DNA from: Microvirga sp052115485
Lineage (GTDB): Bacteria > Pseudomonadota > Alphaproteobacteria > Rhizobiales > Beijerinckiaceae
Direction: 5' to 3'
DNA: 64,000 nt
Assembly: GCF_052115485.1 (NCBI RefSeq)
Contig: NZ_JBFRGU010000004.1
Coordinates: 372,001 to 436,000, forward strand
This document shows positions 27,290 through 37,515 of the stretch, piece after piece (the stretch's first letter is position 1; each line of letters opens with the position of its first letter). Position numbers and translations under genes: made by a program. Under the pieces are notes generated by a model that made no database searches, was not told where the DNA came from, and saw only the letters and a list, made by a program, of their open reading frames with translations.

Positions 27290-28197
27290 CCGCAGAAACC
27301 ATCAAAGCTCCGGGCGTTGCGGCTGCACCCGCAGCGCCGCCTCATCCGCTCCGTGAATTCTGGGGCTATTTCAGCGCCAATCGCGGCGCGGTCGCCGGGC
27401 TCTTCATCATCGCCGGCGTCATCCTGGTGGCGCTACTCGCAGACGTGCTCGCACCGCACTCGCCGTATCTCACCAATACGGCCATAGCCCTCAAACCTCC
27501 GTTCTGGCAGGAAGGGGGCTCGTTCTCCTATCCGCTGGGCACGGATGCCATCGGTCGCGATATCCTTTCGCGCCTGATTTACGGCTCGCGCTTGTCGCTC
27601 CTGATCGGCGTGATCGTCGTCTCGATCTCCATTGTGCTCGGCACGGTGCTCGGCCTCGTGGCGGGCTTCTCGCGTGGCATTACCGAGATCGCCATCATGC
27701 GTTTGATGGACATCATCCTGACCATGCCGAGCCTGCTTCTCGCTATCGTCATCGTGGCGGTGCTGGGCCCTGGCCTCGTCAACTCGATGCTCGCCGTGGC
27801 CCTGGTGATCCTGCCGCACTACGTGCGCCTTGCCCGTGCGGCCGTGATCACCGAGACATCGAAGGATTACGTGACCGCCGCGCGCGTCAGCGGCGCCGGC
27901 ACGTTGCGTCTGATGTTCAAGGAGGTCCTGCCGAACTGCACCGCGCCCCTCATCGTGCAAGCGTCGCTGGGCATCTCCACCGCGATCCTCGACGCGGCGG
28001 CCCTCGGCTTTCTCGGTCTCGGCGCACAGCCGCCGTCACCCGAATGGGGAACGATGCTGGCCGATGCCCGCGAATTCGTGCTCCGCGCCTGGTGGGTCGT
28101 GACCTTCCCCGGTCTTGCGATCCTCGTCACGGTGCTGGCCTTCAACCTTCTGGGCGACGGTCTCCGCGACGCCCTCGATCCTAAATTGAAGCGCTGA
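27286..28197 (+). CDS. dppC: Dipeptide ABC transporter permease DppC
   Basis: A 303-residue permease, partner of DppB. After a cytoplasmic N-terminus (HPLREFWGYFSANRGAVAGLFIIAG, the OppC_N region) come six membrane helices. Family marks are HPLGTDAIGRDILSRLIYGSRLSL-like (here PLGTDAIGRDILSRLIYG) and the EAA loop around KDYVTAARVSGAGTLRLMFKEVLPN. The gene overlaps dppB by four bases and is separated from dppD by 2 bases, so all four are co-translated. Length and topology are normal for the family. Confidence 0.93.
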   Translation: MTAETIKAPGVAAAPAAPPHPLREFWGYFSANRGAVAGLFIIAGVILVALLADVLAPHSPYLTNTAIALKPPFWQEGGSFSYPLGTDAIGRDILSRLIYGSRLSLLIGVIVVSISIVLGTVLGLVAGFSRGITEIAIMRLMDIILTMPSLLLAIVIVAVLGPGLVNSMLAVALVILPHYVRLARAAVITETSKDYVTAARVSGAGTLRLMFKEVLPNCTAPLIVQASLGISTAILDAAALGFLGLGAQPPSPEWGTMLADAREFVLRAWWVVTFPGLAILVTVLAFNLLGDGLRDALDPKLKR

Positions 28198-28199
28198 TC

Positions 28200-29212
28200 A
28201 TGGCTCTGCTTGAAATCGAAAACCTCTCGGTCGAATTTCCGACCCAAGGCGGCATCATGCGCGCCGTGGACGGCGTCAGCCTCAAGCTCGAGGAAGGCGA
28301 AGTTCTCGGTGTCGTGGGCGAATCCGGTTCCGGAAAAAGCGTCTCGATGCTCGCTCTCATGGGCCTTGTTCCCTTCCCCGGCAAGGTGAGAGCCGACAAG
28401 CTCTCCTTCAACGGACGCGATCTTTTGACGATGCCCGACCGCGAGCGCCGCAAGCTCACGGGCAAGGACGTCGCCATGATCTTCCAGGAGCCGACGACGA
28501 GCCTGAATCCTTGCTTCACCATCGGCTTCCAGCTCACTGAGACGCTGCGCCTGCATGAAGGTATGGACCGCAAGACGGCCCGCCGCCGCGCCATCGACCT
28601 TCTGGAACAGGTCGGCATTCCGTCAGCGGAAAGTCGTCTCTCCGCCTATCCACATCAGCTGTCGGGCGGCATGAATCAGCGCGTGATGATCGCCATGGCG
28701 ATCGCCTGCAATCCAAAGCTCCTGATCGCGGACGAACCGACGACGGCACTCGACGTGACGATCCAGGCGCAGATCCTCGATCTGCTGATGAACCTGCAGA
28801 AAGAGCGCAACATGGGTCTCGTCATGATCACCCACAATATGGGTGTCGTGGCCGAGACGGCGAAGCGCGTGATGGTCATGTATGCGGGCCAAATCATGGA
28901 AGAGCGCGCGGCGGAAGATCTCTTCGCCTCGCCGCAGCATCCCTACACGGCGGCCCTTCTCGCGGCTCTCCCCGAGCGGAGCGAAGGCGGGCGCCTTGCC
29001 ACTATTCCGGGCGTCGTGCCGGGCCTCTATGACCGGCCGAAGGGTTGCCTGTTCAGCCCGCGCTGCGCTTATGCCACCGACCATTCGCGCAATGTGCGTC
29101 CCGAGTTGCATTCCTGGGCCGGCGGTCAGATTCGCTGCCATTATCCGCTCGGGGATCCGAGCCGGGAAGCTCATATGAAAGCCGATCATCCTCTTGGAGC
29201 GGAGACTGCGTC

Positions 29213-29216
<4 letters not shown>
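28200..29216 (+). CDS. dppD: Dipeptide ABC transporter ATPase DppD
   Basis: A 338-residue ATPase of the peptide/nickel importer group. Walker A is GESGSGKS, the signature is LSGGMNQR, Walker B is LLIADEPTTALD, and the switch histidine is in MITHNMG. The C-terminal oligopeptide-type extension has the cysteines expected for this subfamily (GCLFSPRCAYATDHSRNVRPE ... IRCHYP), which in DppD/OppD relatives bind an iron-sulfur cluster. It pairs with DppF. The stop overlaps the GTG start of dppF (GTGA). Confidence 0.93.
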
Positions 29217-30196
<980 letters not shown>

Positions 30197-32342
30197 TCTT
30201 TACGAACCGGCATGGGTGATTCCACACCTGTGCCGGTATTCGCTGCCGGCCGCGCCATTTGCGATCGATCGTCCGCGTCCTCGTTGGCGCGTTCGAGGCA
30301 CCGTGCAACGCCGTCGTGCAGGGTCACGACGCACCCATCCACACCGAGGGTCGTGCAAAGCGCATCCGTTTCCGTCGGCATGGCATCCGCGCGCCAAATC
30401 CCCACGATGACCGGAACGTCGGGCATTCGCACTTTGAGACGCCGCACGAGATAGCGCAAACGCGCAGGTGTGCCTCCGAATTCAAGAGACGACACACACA
30501 CCATTTTCACGCCCTCCGTATCGAGATCTGCGATGGCGATGCGCGAAACAGCTTCGGCAGGCACCACTTGCGATCCGAGGCCGTGCTTTTCGAGAAGCTG
30601 CGCCAACATCGCTGCCGCCGCCTCGTCGAACAGACCGCGCCCGGCGATACACATCACCGCGCCGCTGGTTTTCCAGGTTCCGTGAATGGGCCCCGCTTCC
30701 AATGCGATTACGTCGGATGCCGTACCTTTATGATCAGGCTTCGGCTCGGTATCGGCATGAGCGTCGAGATCATGGATGAGCGTTTGCACCACGTTCGTAA
30801 TCCGCTCCATTTGGAGTTCTGTCAGAACATCGCGCGCCGCATCGTTCGCCGCCATTTGAAGGGCACCGAGTGCAACCTCGTCGTAGTAGTCCGAGAGCGG
30901 GCGTTCCTTGAGCAGCGCCTCAGCAGATTCGAGCGCCTCGTCGGGATCGCCCGCCAGCATGCGTTGATAGAGATTTTCAGCAGGCGACAAAGCGGGTCTG
31001 TCGCCGAGAAGGACATCCAGAAATTCGAGCCGTTCCACATGGCGGCCGAGTACCACAAGACAGAGGGTCAGCGGCGTTGCGATCAGCAGACCGACAGGTC
31101 CCCACAGCCAGGTCCAGAAGATTGCCGCCACGACCACAGCGAAGGGAGAGAGGCCGGTGCTTTGGCCATAGACCAGCGGCTCGACGATCTGCCCCATGAT
31201 CGGCTCCGAAATCAGGAACAGAGCCAGCGTCATGATCGTCATGGTCCACCCGGAATCGACGGCGGCGGCGAGCAGGGCAGGCAATATGGCGGCGATGACC
31301 GAACCGATATAAGGCACGAAGCGCATCAACGCGGCGAAGATTCCCCACAGGATAGGGCTCGGCACGCCGATGGCCCACAATCCCAACGCAATGAAGACGC
31401 CGTAGGATGCGTTGAGCGCAAGCTGTGTGAGGAAGAAGCGGCTCAAACGACGCGCGCCGTCGTCCATCGCCACCGTCGTGCGATGGAGATCCGTCGCACC
31501 GAATAGGCGGATCATACGGTCCCGCAGGTCTTCCCGCTGCAGCAGGATGAAGATTAGCACGACGAACACGATGCCGATGGTGGCGAAAGGCTTCAGCGCC
31601 GGAACGAGAATATCCTGCACGAGTTCGAGCGACGTCTGCTCCGGTTGATGAACTTCGACAGGCAGCGGCTTCTGCTCGGGCGGGGCGACAGAAGAGGGAG
31701 GAGTCGCTAGGGGCGTTTCTTCCTTCGTGGCTTTATTCAACTCCTGGCCAATGCTTCGGACGAGCCCCGGCAATCTGCCGATCATACCTTCGCGCAGGCC
31801 TGAGAGCTTGTCCTTGACTGTCGCCTGATAGGTCGGAAACTCTTTCGCAAGCCCGGCCACTTGGTAGCCGATCATGCTTCCGAGAGAGAACAGAATCCCG
31901 AGCGCAAGGACAACGACGATGAGGACCGACGGCACCCGACCAAGACCCAGGCGCCGCAAAATATCGGCGAAAGGTGCGATGACGAAGGCGAGCAGTATCG
32001 CCAGCGTGATCGGCAGAAAAACCTCCCGCCCCACATACAAGGCAACCAGAACACCGGCTGTGACGATCAGGGTCACGAGCCCCGAGACGCCGGGCACTTG
32101 AGGGGAAGGAATTCGGTTTTGTCGAAGGGAGGGGTCGAAATCGGGGTCGCGGGCGGCCATTGGTATCCTTGATCGAGCCGCAGAACAGCCTGCGGCAATC
32201 CGTCAACGTCCGACGGCACGGAACGATCCTTCCCGCGTCACGCCCCCGCAGTCGGGGCCTTTTACCTCGCTTTTTGCACTGCAACATGCTTCTAATTCGG
32301 GGGCGGCGACTTACCGGCCGCCGTCGGAGAATAAAACCACCG

Positions 32343-33044
32343 ATGACGGTGACGACACAAAAACTGAGCTTTGTCAGCGGCGAGACAGCGATCCTGGTCG
32401 AAGCCATCGTGGCAGAAGGCCTGGACCGGCGCCCGGCCTTGCTCATGCTTCATGGGGCGGACGGCCCAAAGACGAATACGCGATACCGCGAGGGCGCCAA
32501 CGCCCTGGCTGCGGCCGGATACCGGGTCTATCTCATTCACTATCTCAATCGAACGGAGGAGTGGCACGCCTCGCTCGCCACCCTGTTCCAGAATTTCAAA
32601 CCCTGGTTGGAAACGGTCAAGGATGCAACGGATTGGGTTTCGGGACTGCCGGAGGTCGATCCCGACCGCATCGGCATCATCGGAATTTCACTCGGAGCCG
32701 CCCTGGGCCTCGTCGCCAGTTCCGATCCCCGAATCAAGGCGCTTATCGCCTATTACGGGCCGCTGCCTATCGGCGCTTTCACGGCTGATCCGCGCCTACC
32801 GCCGACGCTCATCCTCCATGGGGCACTCGACGCTATCGTGCCTGTCGCCAATGCTTATGCCATTGAAGCGCTGCTCAAGCAGCGAGGCATACCGCACGAC
32901 ATCCACATCTATCCGAGCCAGGGGCACGGCTTCCGCGGCAAGGCGCTAACCGATGGCATTCAACGGGTCATCGCGTTTCTGCAGACATATCTGCCCGACG
33001 GAAGAGTAAACCCGTCGAAGACCCCTCTTTCCGTCCAGGAGTGA
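32343..33044 (+). CDS. Dienelactone hydrolase-family alpha/beta hydrolase
   Basis: A 233-residue hydrolase. Start 32343 gives MTVTTQKLSFVSGETAILVEA; in-frame codons further upstream add unlikely residues. The catalytic triad is readable: nucleophile S116 in GIIGISLGAA, D163 in LHGALDAIVP and H195 in GHGF. True dienelactone hydrolases use cysteine at this place, so this is a serine-type esterase of the wider family. There is no leader peptide, so it is probably cytosolic. It is co-directional with dcp, 46 bases upstream, and diverges from the AI-2E gene across 182 bases. The substrate is unknown. Confidence 0.8.
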   Translation: MTVTTQKLSFVSGETAILVEAIVAEGLDRRPALLMLHGADGPKTNTRYREGANALAAAGYRVYLIHYLNRTEEWHASLATLFQNFKPWLETVKDATDWVSGLPEVDPDRIGIIGISLGAALGLVASSDPRIKALIAYYGPLPIGAFTADPRLPPTLILHGALDAIVPVANAYAIEALLKQRGIPHDIHIYPSQGHGFRGKALTDGIQRVIAFLQTYLPDGRVNPSKTPLSVQE

Positions 33045-33090
33045 GGCCACTACCTTCCCGGGGAACGACAAGCCGCAAAGCGAACCCCAC

Positions 33091-35157
33091 ATGGCCGAAT
33101 CAGTCACAACCAACCCGTTCTCCACGCCCTGGACCAGCCCGTTCGGCCTGCCGCCTTTCGAGAGCATCGCGCCGGAGCATTACAAACCGGCCTTCGACAA
33201 GGCCCTCGTCGAACAGCAAGCGGAGATTCAGGCCATTGCCGAAAATCCGGAAACCGCGACCTTCGGCAACACCATCGAGGCCCTGGAAAAGAGCGGAGCC
33301 ACACTCAAGCGCGTGAGCGCGGTGTTCTTCAACCTTGCCGGATCACATACCAATCCGGCACTTCAGGCCATCGAGCGCGAGATGGCGCCGCTCCTCGCCA
33401 AACACCGCAACAGCATCTTCATGAACGAGAAGCTGTTCACGCGCGTCGACGCTCTTCACAAAAATCGTGACGGCTTGAGCCTGACGCCGGAACAGGCGCG
33501 CGTCCTCGACCGATATCGCACGATCTTCGTGCGCGCCGGCGCGCAACTGCGCGGTGACAGCAAGACGCGCCTTGCTGCCATCACGGAGCGCCTTGCGACA
33601 CTCGGCACGCAATTCTCGCAAAACGTGCTGGCGGACGAGACGTCCTATCGTCTTGTGATCGAAAACGAGGCGGATCTCGCCGGCCTGCCGGCCTTCCTAC
33701 GTGAAGCGGCCGCACAGGCGGCGGAGGAGGCCGGTCTTCCCGGCAAACACATCATTACGCTCTCGCGCTCCAGCATCGAGCCGTTCCTGCAATATTCGAG
33801 TCAGCGCGACTTACGCGAACAGGCTTTCAAGGCCTGGGCGTTGCGCGGCGATCTCGGAGGCAAGACCGACAACAAGGCGATCATCGCCGAGACAGTCTCG
33901 CTCAGGGCAGAGCGCGCGAAACTTCTCGGCTATGAGACATTCGCCGATTTCAAGCTTTCCGACACCATGGCGAAGACGCCGGATGCCGTGCGCAACCTTC
34001 TCAACGCCGTCTGGAAGCCCGCGCGCGCCCGCGCCATGGACGAGCGGGACGATCTGCAGGCTCAGGCGCAAGCGCGCGGCGACAACATCGTCATCGAAGC
34101 CTGGGACTGGCGCTACTATGCCGAGCAGGTGCGCATGGCGCAGCACGATCTCGATGAGGCGACCATCAAGCCGTATTTCCAGCTCGATCGCATCATCGAA
34201 GCAGCGTTCGACACGGCACATCGCCTGTTCGGACTGAGCTTCAAGGAATTGAAGGACTTCCCGCGCTATCATCCCGATATCCGCGCATGGGAGGTCACCG
34301 ATAAAGCAGGCGCGCATGTGGGCGTCTTCATCGGCGATTATTTCGCACGGCCCTCGAAGCGCAGCGGCGCGTGGATGAGCAGCTTCCGCATGCAAGAAAA
34401 GCTGACCGGCGACATTCGCCCGATCATCATCAACGTGATGAACTTCTCGAAGGGCGGCAAAGGCGAACCGGCACTCCTGAGCTTCGACGATGCCCGCACG
34501 CTCTTCCACGAATTCGGTCACGCCCTGCATGGCTTATTATCGAACGTGACCTACCCATTGCTCGCGGGCACGAGCGTTTCAACGGACTTCGTCGAACTGC
34601 CTTCGCAGCTCTACGAGCATTGGCTCTCGCAGCCCGATATTCTGCGCCGCTATGCGACCCATTACAAAACCGGTGAGACGATTCCGGAAGATCTTTTGAA
34701 TCGCCTGATGGCCGCGCGCAATTTCAATCAAGGCTTTGCGACGGTGGAATATCTCGCCTCCGCGTTCGTCGATATCGATCTGCACTCTGTGACCAAGGTC
34801 GACGATCTCGATGTCGGCGCATTCGAGAAAGCCTCCCTCGACAAGATCGGCATGCCGCGCGAAATCATCATGCGTCACCGCACACCGCATTTCGCGCACG
34901 TGTTTTCAGGTGATGGTTATTCGTCCGGCTATTACAGCTACATGTGGTCGGAGGTGCTGGACGCGGATGCCTTCAACGCATTCGAGGAGAGCGGGAACGC
35001 CTTCGATCCGCAGACGGCGGAAAAGCTCAAGCGCTTCATCTACGCCGCTGGAAACTTGCGCGATCCGGCTGAGGCCTATGTGGCGTTCAGAGGACGTTTG
35101 CCAACGCCCGACGCACTTCTCGCCAAGCGCGGGCTTGTGGCGACACCGGCGGCTTAA
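33091..35157 (+). CDS. dcp: Peptidyl-dipeptidase Dcp (M3 metallopeptidase)
   Basis: A 688-residue zinc metallopeptidase that removes dipeptides from the C-terminus of oligopeptides. The zinc site is H473-E474-F-G-H477 in TLFHEFGHALHGL with the third ligand downstream. The whole length follows E. coli Dcp (681 residues), for example HYKPAFDKALVEQQAEIQAIAENP, WDWRYYAEQVR and YHPDIRAWEV. There is no signal peptide, so it is cytosolic, unlike reports of a periplasmic location for some homologues. With the dpp importer 3 kb upstream it could process imported peptides. The stop is 3 bases from the stop of a small convergent gene. Confidence 0.93.
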   Translation: MAESVTTNPFSTPWTSPFGLPPFESIAPEHYKPAFDKALVEQQAEIQAIAENPETATFGNTIEALEKSGATLKRVSAVFFNLAGSHTNPALQAIEREMAPLLAKHRNSIFMNEKLFTRVDALHKNRDGLSLTPEQARVLDRYRTIFVRAGAQLRGDSKTRLAAITERLATLGTQFSQNVLADETSYRLVIENEADLAGLPAFLREAAAQAAEEAGLPGKHIITLSRSSIEPFLQYSSQRDLREQAFKAWALRGDLGGKTDNKAIIAETVSLRAERAKLLGYETFADFKLSDTMAKTPDAVRNLLNAVWKPARARAMDERDDLQAQAQARGDNIVIEAWDWRYYAEQVRMAQHDLDEATIKPYFQLDRIIEAAFDTAHRLFGLSFKELKDFPRYHPDIRAWEVTDKAGAHVGVFIGDYFARPSKRSGAWMSSFRMQEKLTGDIRPIIINVMNFSKGGKGEPALLSFDDARTLFHEFGHALHGLLSNVTYPLLAGTSVSTDFVELPSQLYEHWLSQPDILRRYATHYKTGETIPEDLLNRLMAARNFNQGFATVEYLASAFVDIDLHSVTKVDDLDVGAFEKASLDKIGMPREIIMRHRTPHFAHVFSGDGYSSGYYSYMWSEVLDADAFNAFEESGNAFDPQTAEKLKRFIYAAGNLRDPAEAYVAFRGRLPTPDALLAKRGLVATPAA

Positions 35158-35160
35158 AAC

Positions 35161-35346
35161 TCAGCAGCTCGACGCGTTCTCTTCGGAAAGTTTAAAGCTC
35201 GACCGCACGAGATACACCTTCCGCAGAACGCGGGAGGTGAGCTTCGCGGGAACGTCGTCGGACAAGGGCTGGCGACGCAGAACGCGCAGCAGATAGGCGG
35301 CTCCCCTGGGGTCCGTCTTCAAGGCTTTCGCGTCAAGCACCGGCAT
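35161..35346 (-). CDS. Small basic protein of unknown function (61 residues)
   Basis: A 61-residue basic protein, MPVLDAKALKTDPRGAAYLL at the start and a Ser-Ser-Cys end. I do not recognise the family. It is likely real: AAGGAG lies six bases before the ATG, and a near-perfect 27-base palindrome lies 26 bases further upstream. There are no membrane segments and no cysteine pairs; helices are likely around residues 15-25 and 38-50, with several Arg-Lys pairs (VLRRQP, RVLRKVYLVR). The gene stands between dcp (convergent) and galM (same strand, 78 bases upstream). A role in nucleic-acid or protein binding is possible but unsupported. Confidence 0.6.
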   Translation of the reverse strand: MPVLDAKALKTDPRGAAYLLRVLRRQPLSDDVPAKLTSRVLRKVYLVRSSFKLSEENASSC

Positions 35347-35371
35347 CCTGCACTCCTTGCTCGTTGTTGAC

Positions 35372-35398
35372 AGCTTGGCGGTATCTTACTGCCAAGCT
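35372..35398 (-). promoter_or_regulatory. Near-perfect palindrome upstream of the 61-residue gene
   Basis: AGCTTGGCGGTA-TCT-TACTGCCAAGCT has 12-base arms with a single mismatch and a 3-base centre. On the minus strand TTGGCA could double as a -35 element. There is no T-run. It is either an operator or a hairpin in the leader of the small gene. Confidence 0.5.
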
Positions 35399-35424
35399 AA
35401 CGGTCGAATAGGGCTCGGAGTTCC

Positions 35425-36441
35425 TCAAGCGTGAGCGAATCGAAGTTCGCTCACCTGTCGGGACACCGTTCCCGGTTGCAAGATACAGGCTGGAAAATGG
35501 GCTTTATTGGGGCCGTCGGGAAACCGTTGCGGCTCGAGGCAAAGCCCCGCATGCGGGCCATAATGAGCGCCGTCGAGCCCGGGGACGGGAACGTGAATCA
35601 TATGCCCGTCATAGAATTGAAGCCCTGGCTCCGTCGTCCAGAGCTGCATCGACACACCGCTTTTGAGCGCGTACAGCGTTGCAGCATGCGACAGTTCGCC
35701 TGACCGGCGAAGAACGTAGTTGGTGTCGTAGGTGATCCGCCCCTGCATCAACTGCGCCGCGCCGATAGGGCGGAGCGTCTTGAAATCATACGGAGTGCCT
35801 TCGACGCTTTTGATCTCCCCGGTCGGGATCAGATCGCGATGTGTCGGCGTCACATAGTCGGCGGCGATCATCAGGTGGTGGGATGAAATATCGGCGCTTC
35901 CGTCGAGATTGAAATAGCCATGCGTGGTGAGGTTCACCGGCGTCGCTTCGTCGCTCGTGGCTTCGAGCACGATGCGCAAGGTCATGGGCTCGACAAAAAC
36001 ATAAGTGCAGGTTGCGATCAGGCGTCCCGGATAGCCCATATCACCATCCTCAGAGACCAGGGACAGAGTCGCGCTCGAGGGCGTGTGATCGATCAGCGAC
36101 CAGATGCGCCGTCCAAATCCCTTCGAACCGCCATGCAGCTGATTGCGGCCCTCATTCGCATCGAGATGGTAGACCTTGCCATCGAGTTTGAAATGCGCGT
36201 GCCCGATCCGGTTGGCGTATCGTCCGACGACGGCCCCGAAATAGGGCGAGTGCGCGACATAATCCTCGATGCTGTTCAGCCCCAGAACCACGCGCTGCGG
36301 ACCGTGAAGCGTCGGAACGATCAAATCCCGGACGACAGCGCCCCAGGTGAGGATGCGCGCTTCGGCCCCCCCGCCGACGCTTCGGAGCGCCACTTCGAGA
36401 ATATCCTGGCCCCCGATGGAGCCGAAGCGCTCTACCGTCAT
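35425..36441 (-). CDS. galM: Aldose 1-epimerase (mutarotase)
   Basis: A 338-residue mutarotase that interconverts the alpha and beta anomers of aldoses. Substrate-site motifs are GRYANRIGHAHFKLDGKVYHLDANEGRNQLHGG (with the family N-R-I and H), the catalytic histidine in NLTTHGYFNL, and the catalytic glutamate in GLCLEPQRFPDGPN. Length is normal. It lies 4 bases downstream of the SMP-30 lactonase gene in the same operon, so the two probably act on the same sugar in an oxidative pathway. A perfect 9-base hairpin (35431-35454) lies within its last codons. Confidence 0.92.
   Translation of the reverse strand: MTVERFGSIGGQDILEVALRSVGGGAEARILTWGAVVRDLIVPTLHGPQRVVLGLNSIEDYVAHSPYFGAVVGRYANRIGHAHFKLDGKVYHLDANEGRNQLHGGSKGFGRRIWSLIDHTPSSATLSLVSEDGDMGYPGRLIATCTYVFVEPMTLRIVLEATSDEATPVNLTTHGYFNLDGSADISSHHLMIAADYVTPTHRDLIPTGEIKSVEGTPYDFKTLRPIGAAQLMQGRITYDTNYVLRRSGELSHAATLYALKSGVSMQLWTTEPGLQFYDGHMIHVPVPGLDGAHYGPHAGLCLEPQRFPDGPNKAHFPACILQPGTVSRQVSELRFAHA
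35431..35454 (-). other. Hairpin inside the 3' end of galM
   Basis: GTGAGCGAA-TCGAAG-TTCGCTCAC, a perfect 9-base stem covering the last codons before the galM stop. No T-run follows on the minus strand; it might protect the 3' end of the message. Confidence 0.45.
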
Positions 36442-36445
36442 GAGC

Positions 36446-37324
36446 CTATCCGTGGAAAATCTCTGCCTTCAATCCCTTGATCCCCGTCTCGACGGCGAAG
36501 AGATGACCGGCCATGGGATCGATGGTCGGGTCATGCCCGATGCCTGCGGTGGTAATGTAGAGCGTCGTCAAATCGGGACCGCCGAAGGCGCATTTGGTCA
36601 CTTGTGCGGTCGGCACGGGCAGGATCCGCTCGATGCTGCCGTCCGGCCTGAACCGGGTGATGCGCGAACCGCCCCAATGGCAGGCCCAGACATGCCCCTC
36701 CGCATCGACACACATGCCGTCGGGATTACCCCAACCGTCTTCGAAGTGGACGAAGACCCGGCCTGAGCCAAGCACGCCATTCTGCACATCGTGGGCATAA
36801 ATGGTCTTTCCCAACGTATCGATGCCGTAGAAGGTCTTTCCGTCGGGGCTGAAGGCCGGGCCGTTGGTGATGACGATGCCGTCGCGCAGGCGGGTCAGCT
36901 TTCTGCCGTCCCAGCGCCAGAACGCCCCGGAGGGGCTTTCCTCCGAATCGTCCATCGTTCCGAAATAGATGCAACCGTCGGGCCCCACATGCCCGTCGTT
37001 GATTCGGTTGCCGGGCTTGTCGGGCTCGGGAGCAGCGAGGGGTTGCGTCTGCCCGCCCCACAGATGGAGACGGTAGAGCCCTGACTTGAACCCCGCGACG
37101 ACCATGTCCGTATCGGTCGTCAGTGCCACGAAGCCGACCCGCTCAGGGGCATCGACACGGCCATGCTTGCCCGTTTCGGGCTGGTAATGCCAAATTCCGG
37201 GGTTCTTGATGTCGACCCAGTAGAGCGTGCCCGTTCTGTGATCCCAGAGCGCTCCCTCCCCAAGGACGCAGGCGCTCGGCACGGCGACATGAGGCATATG
37301 CGGATGGATGGTTGGGCTGCTCAT
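36446..37324 (-). CDS. SMP-30/gluconolactonase-family sugar lactonase
   Basis: A 292-residue six-bladed beta-propeller lactonase that hydrolyses sugar lactones to acids. Start 37324 has GTGGAG upstream and gives MSSPTIHPHMPHVAVPSACVLGEGALWDHRTG; the E of LGEGALW, the N of NRINDGHVGPDG and the D of NPDGMCVD are the usual metal ligands. It is the first gene of an operon with galM (4-base gap). Together they suggest a non-phosphorylative route for arabinose, galactose or xylose, although no sugar dehydrogenase or dehydratase is nearby. It diverges from a transporter gene across 191 bases. Confidence 0.88.
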   Translation of the reverse strand: MSSPTIHPHMPHVAVPSACVLGEGALWDHRTGTLYWVDIKNPGIWHYQPETGKHGRVDAPERVGFVALTTDTDMVVAGFKSGLYRLHLWGGQTQPLAAPEPDKPGNRINDGHVGPDGCIYFGTMDDSEESPSGAFWRWDGRKLTRLRDGIVITNGPAFSPDGKTFYGIDTLGKTIYAHDVQNGVLGSGRVFVHFEDGWGNPDGMCVDAEGHVWACHWGGSRITRFRPDGSIERILPVPTAQVTKCAFGGPDLTTLYITTAGIGHDPTIDPMAGHLFAVETGIKGLKAEIFHG

Positions 37325-37410
37325 GTCGTCTCCACTTTCGCCGACGTGCTCTCGCTCTGCCAGTAAATCGGGCAAACCGGGCCGGGTTCAACCAAGCCGA
37401 TGGAAGTACT

Positions 37411-37451
37411 CTTAACGCAGGCGAGGAATTCGTTCCATGCCTCGCATTAAG
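37411..37451. promoter_or_regulatory. Imperfect 41-base inverted repeat in a divergent promoter region
   Basis: CTTAA and GCGAGG (37411-37426) are mirrored by CCTCGC and TTAAG (37440-37451) around GGAA-TTCG-TTCC. It lies midway between the divergent lactonase and transporter genes, a likely place for a shared operator. No regulator gene is adjacent. Confidence 0.4.
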
Positions 37452-37515
37452 GCTTCCGTGAGAGCGCGATTGGCCCTACACGATGTCGCTGAAAACTGAG
37501 GCCAGGAAACGAGCC

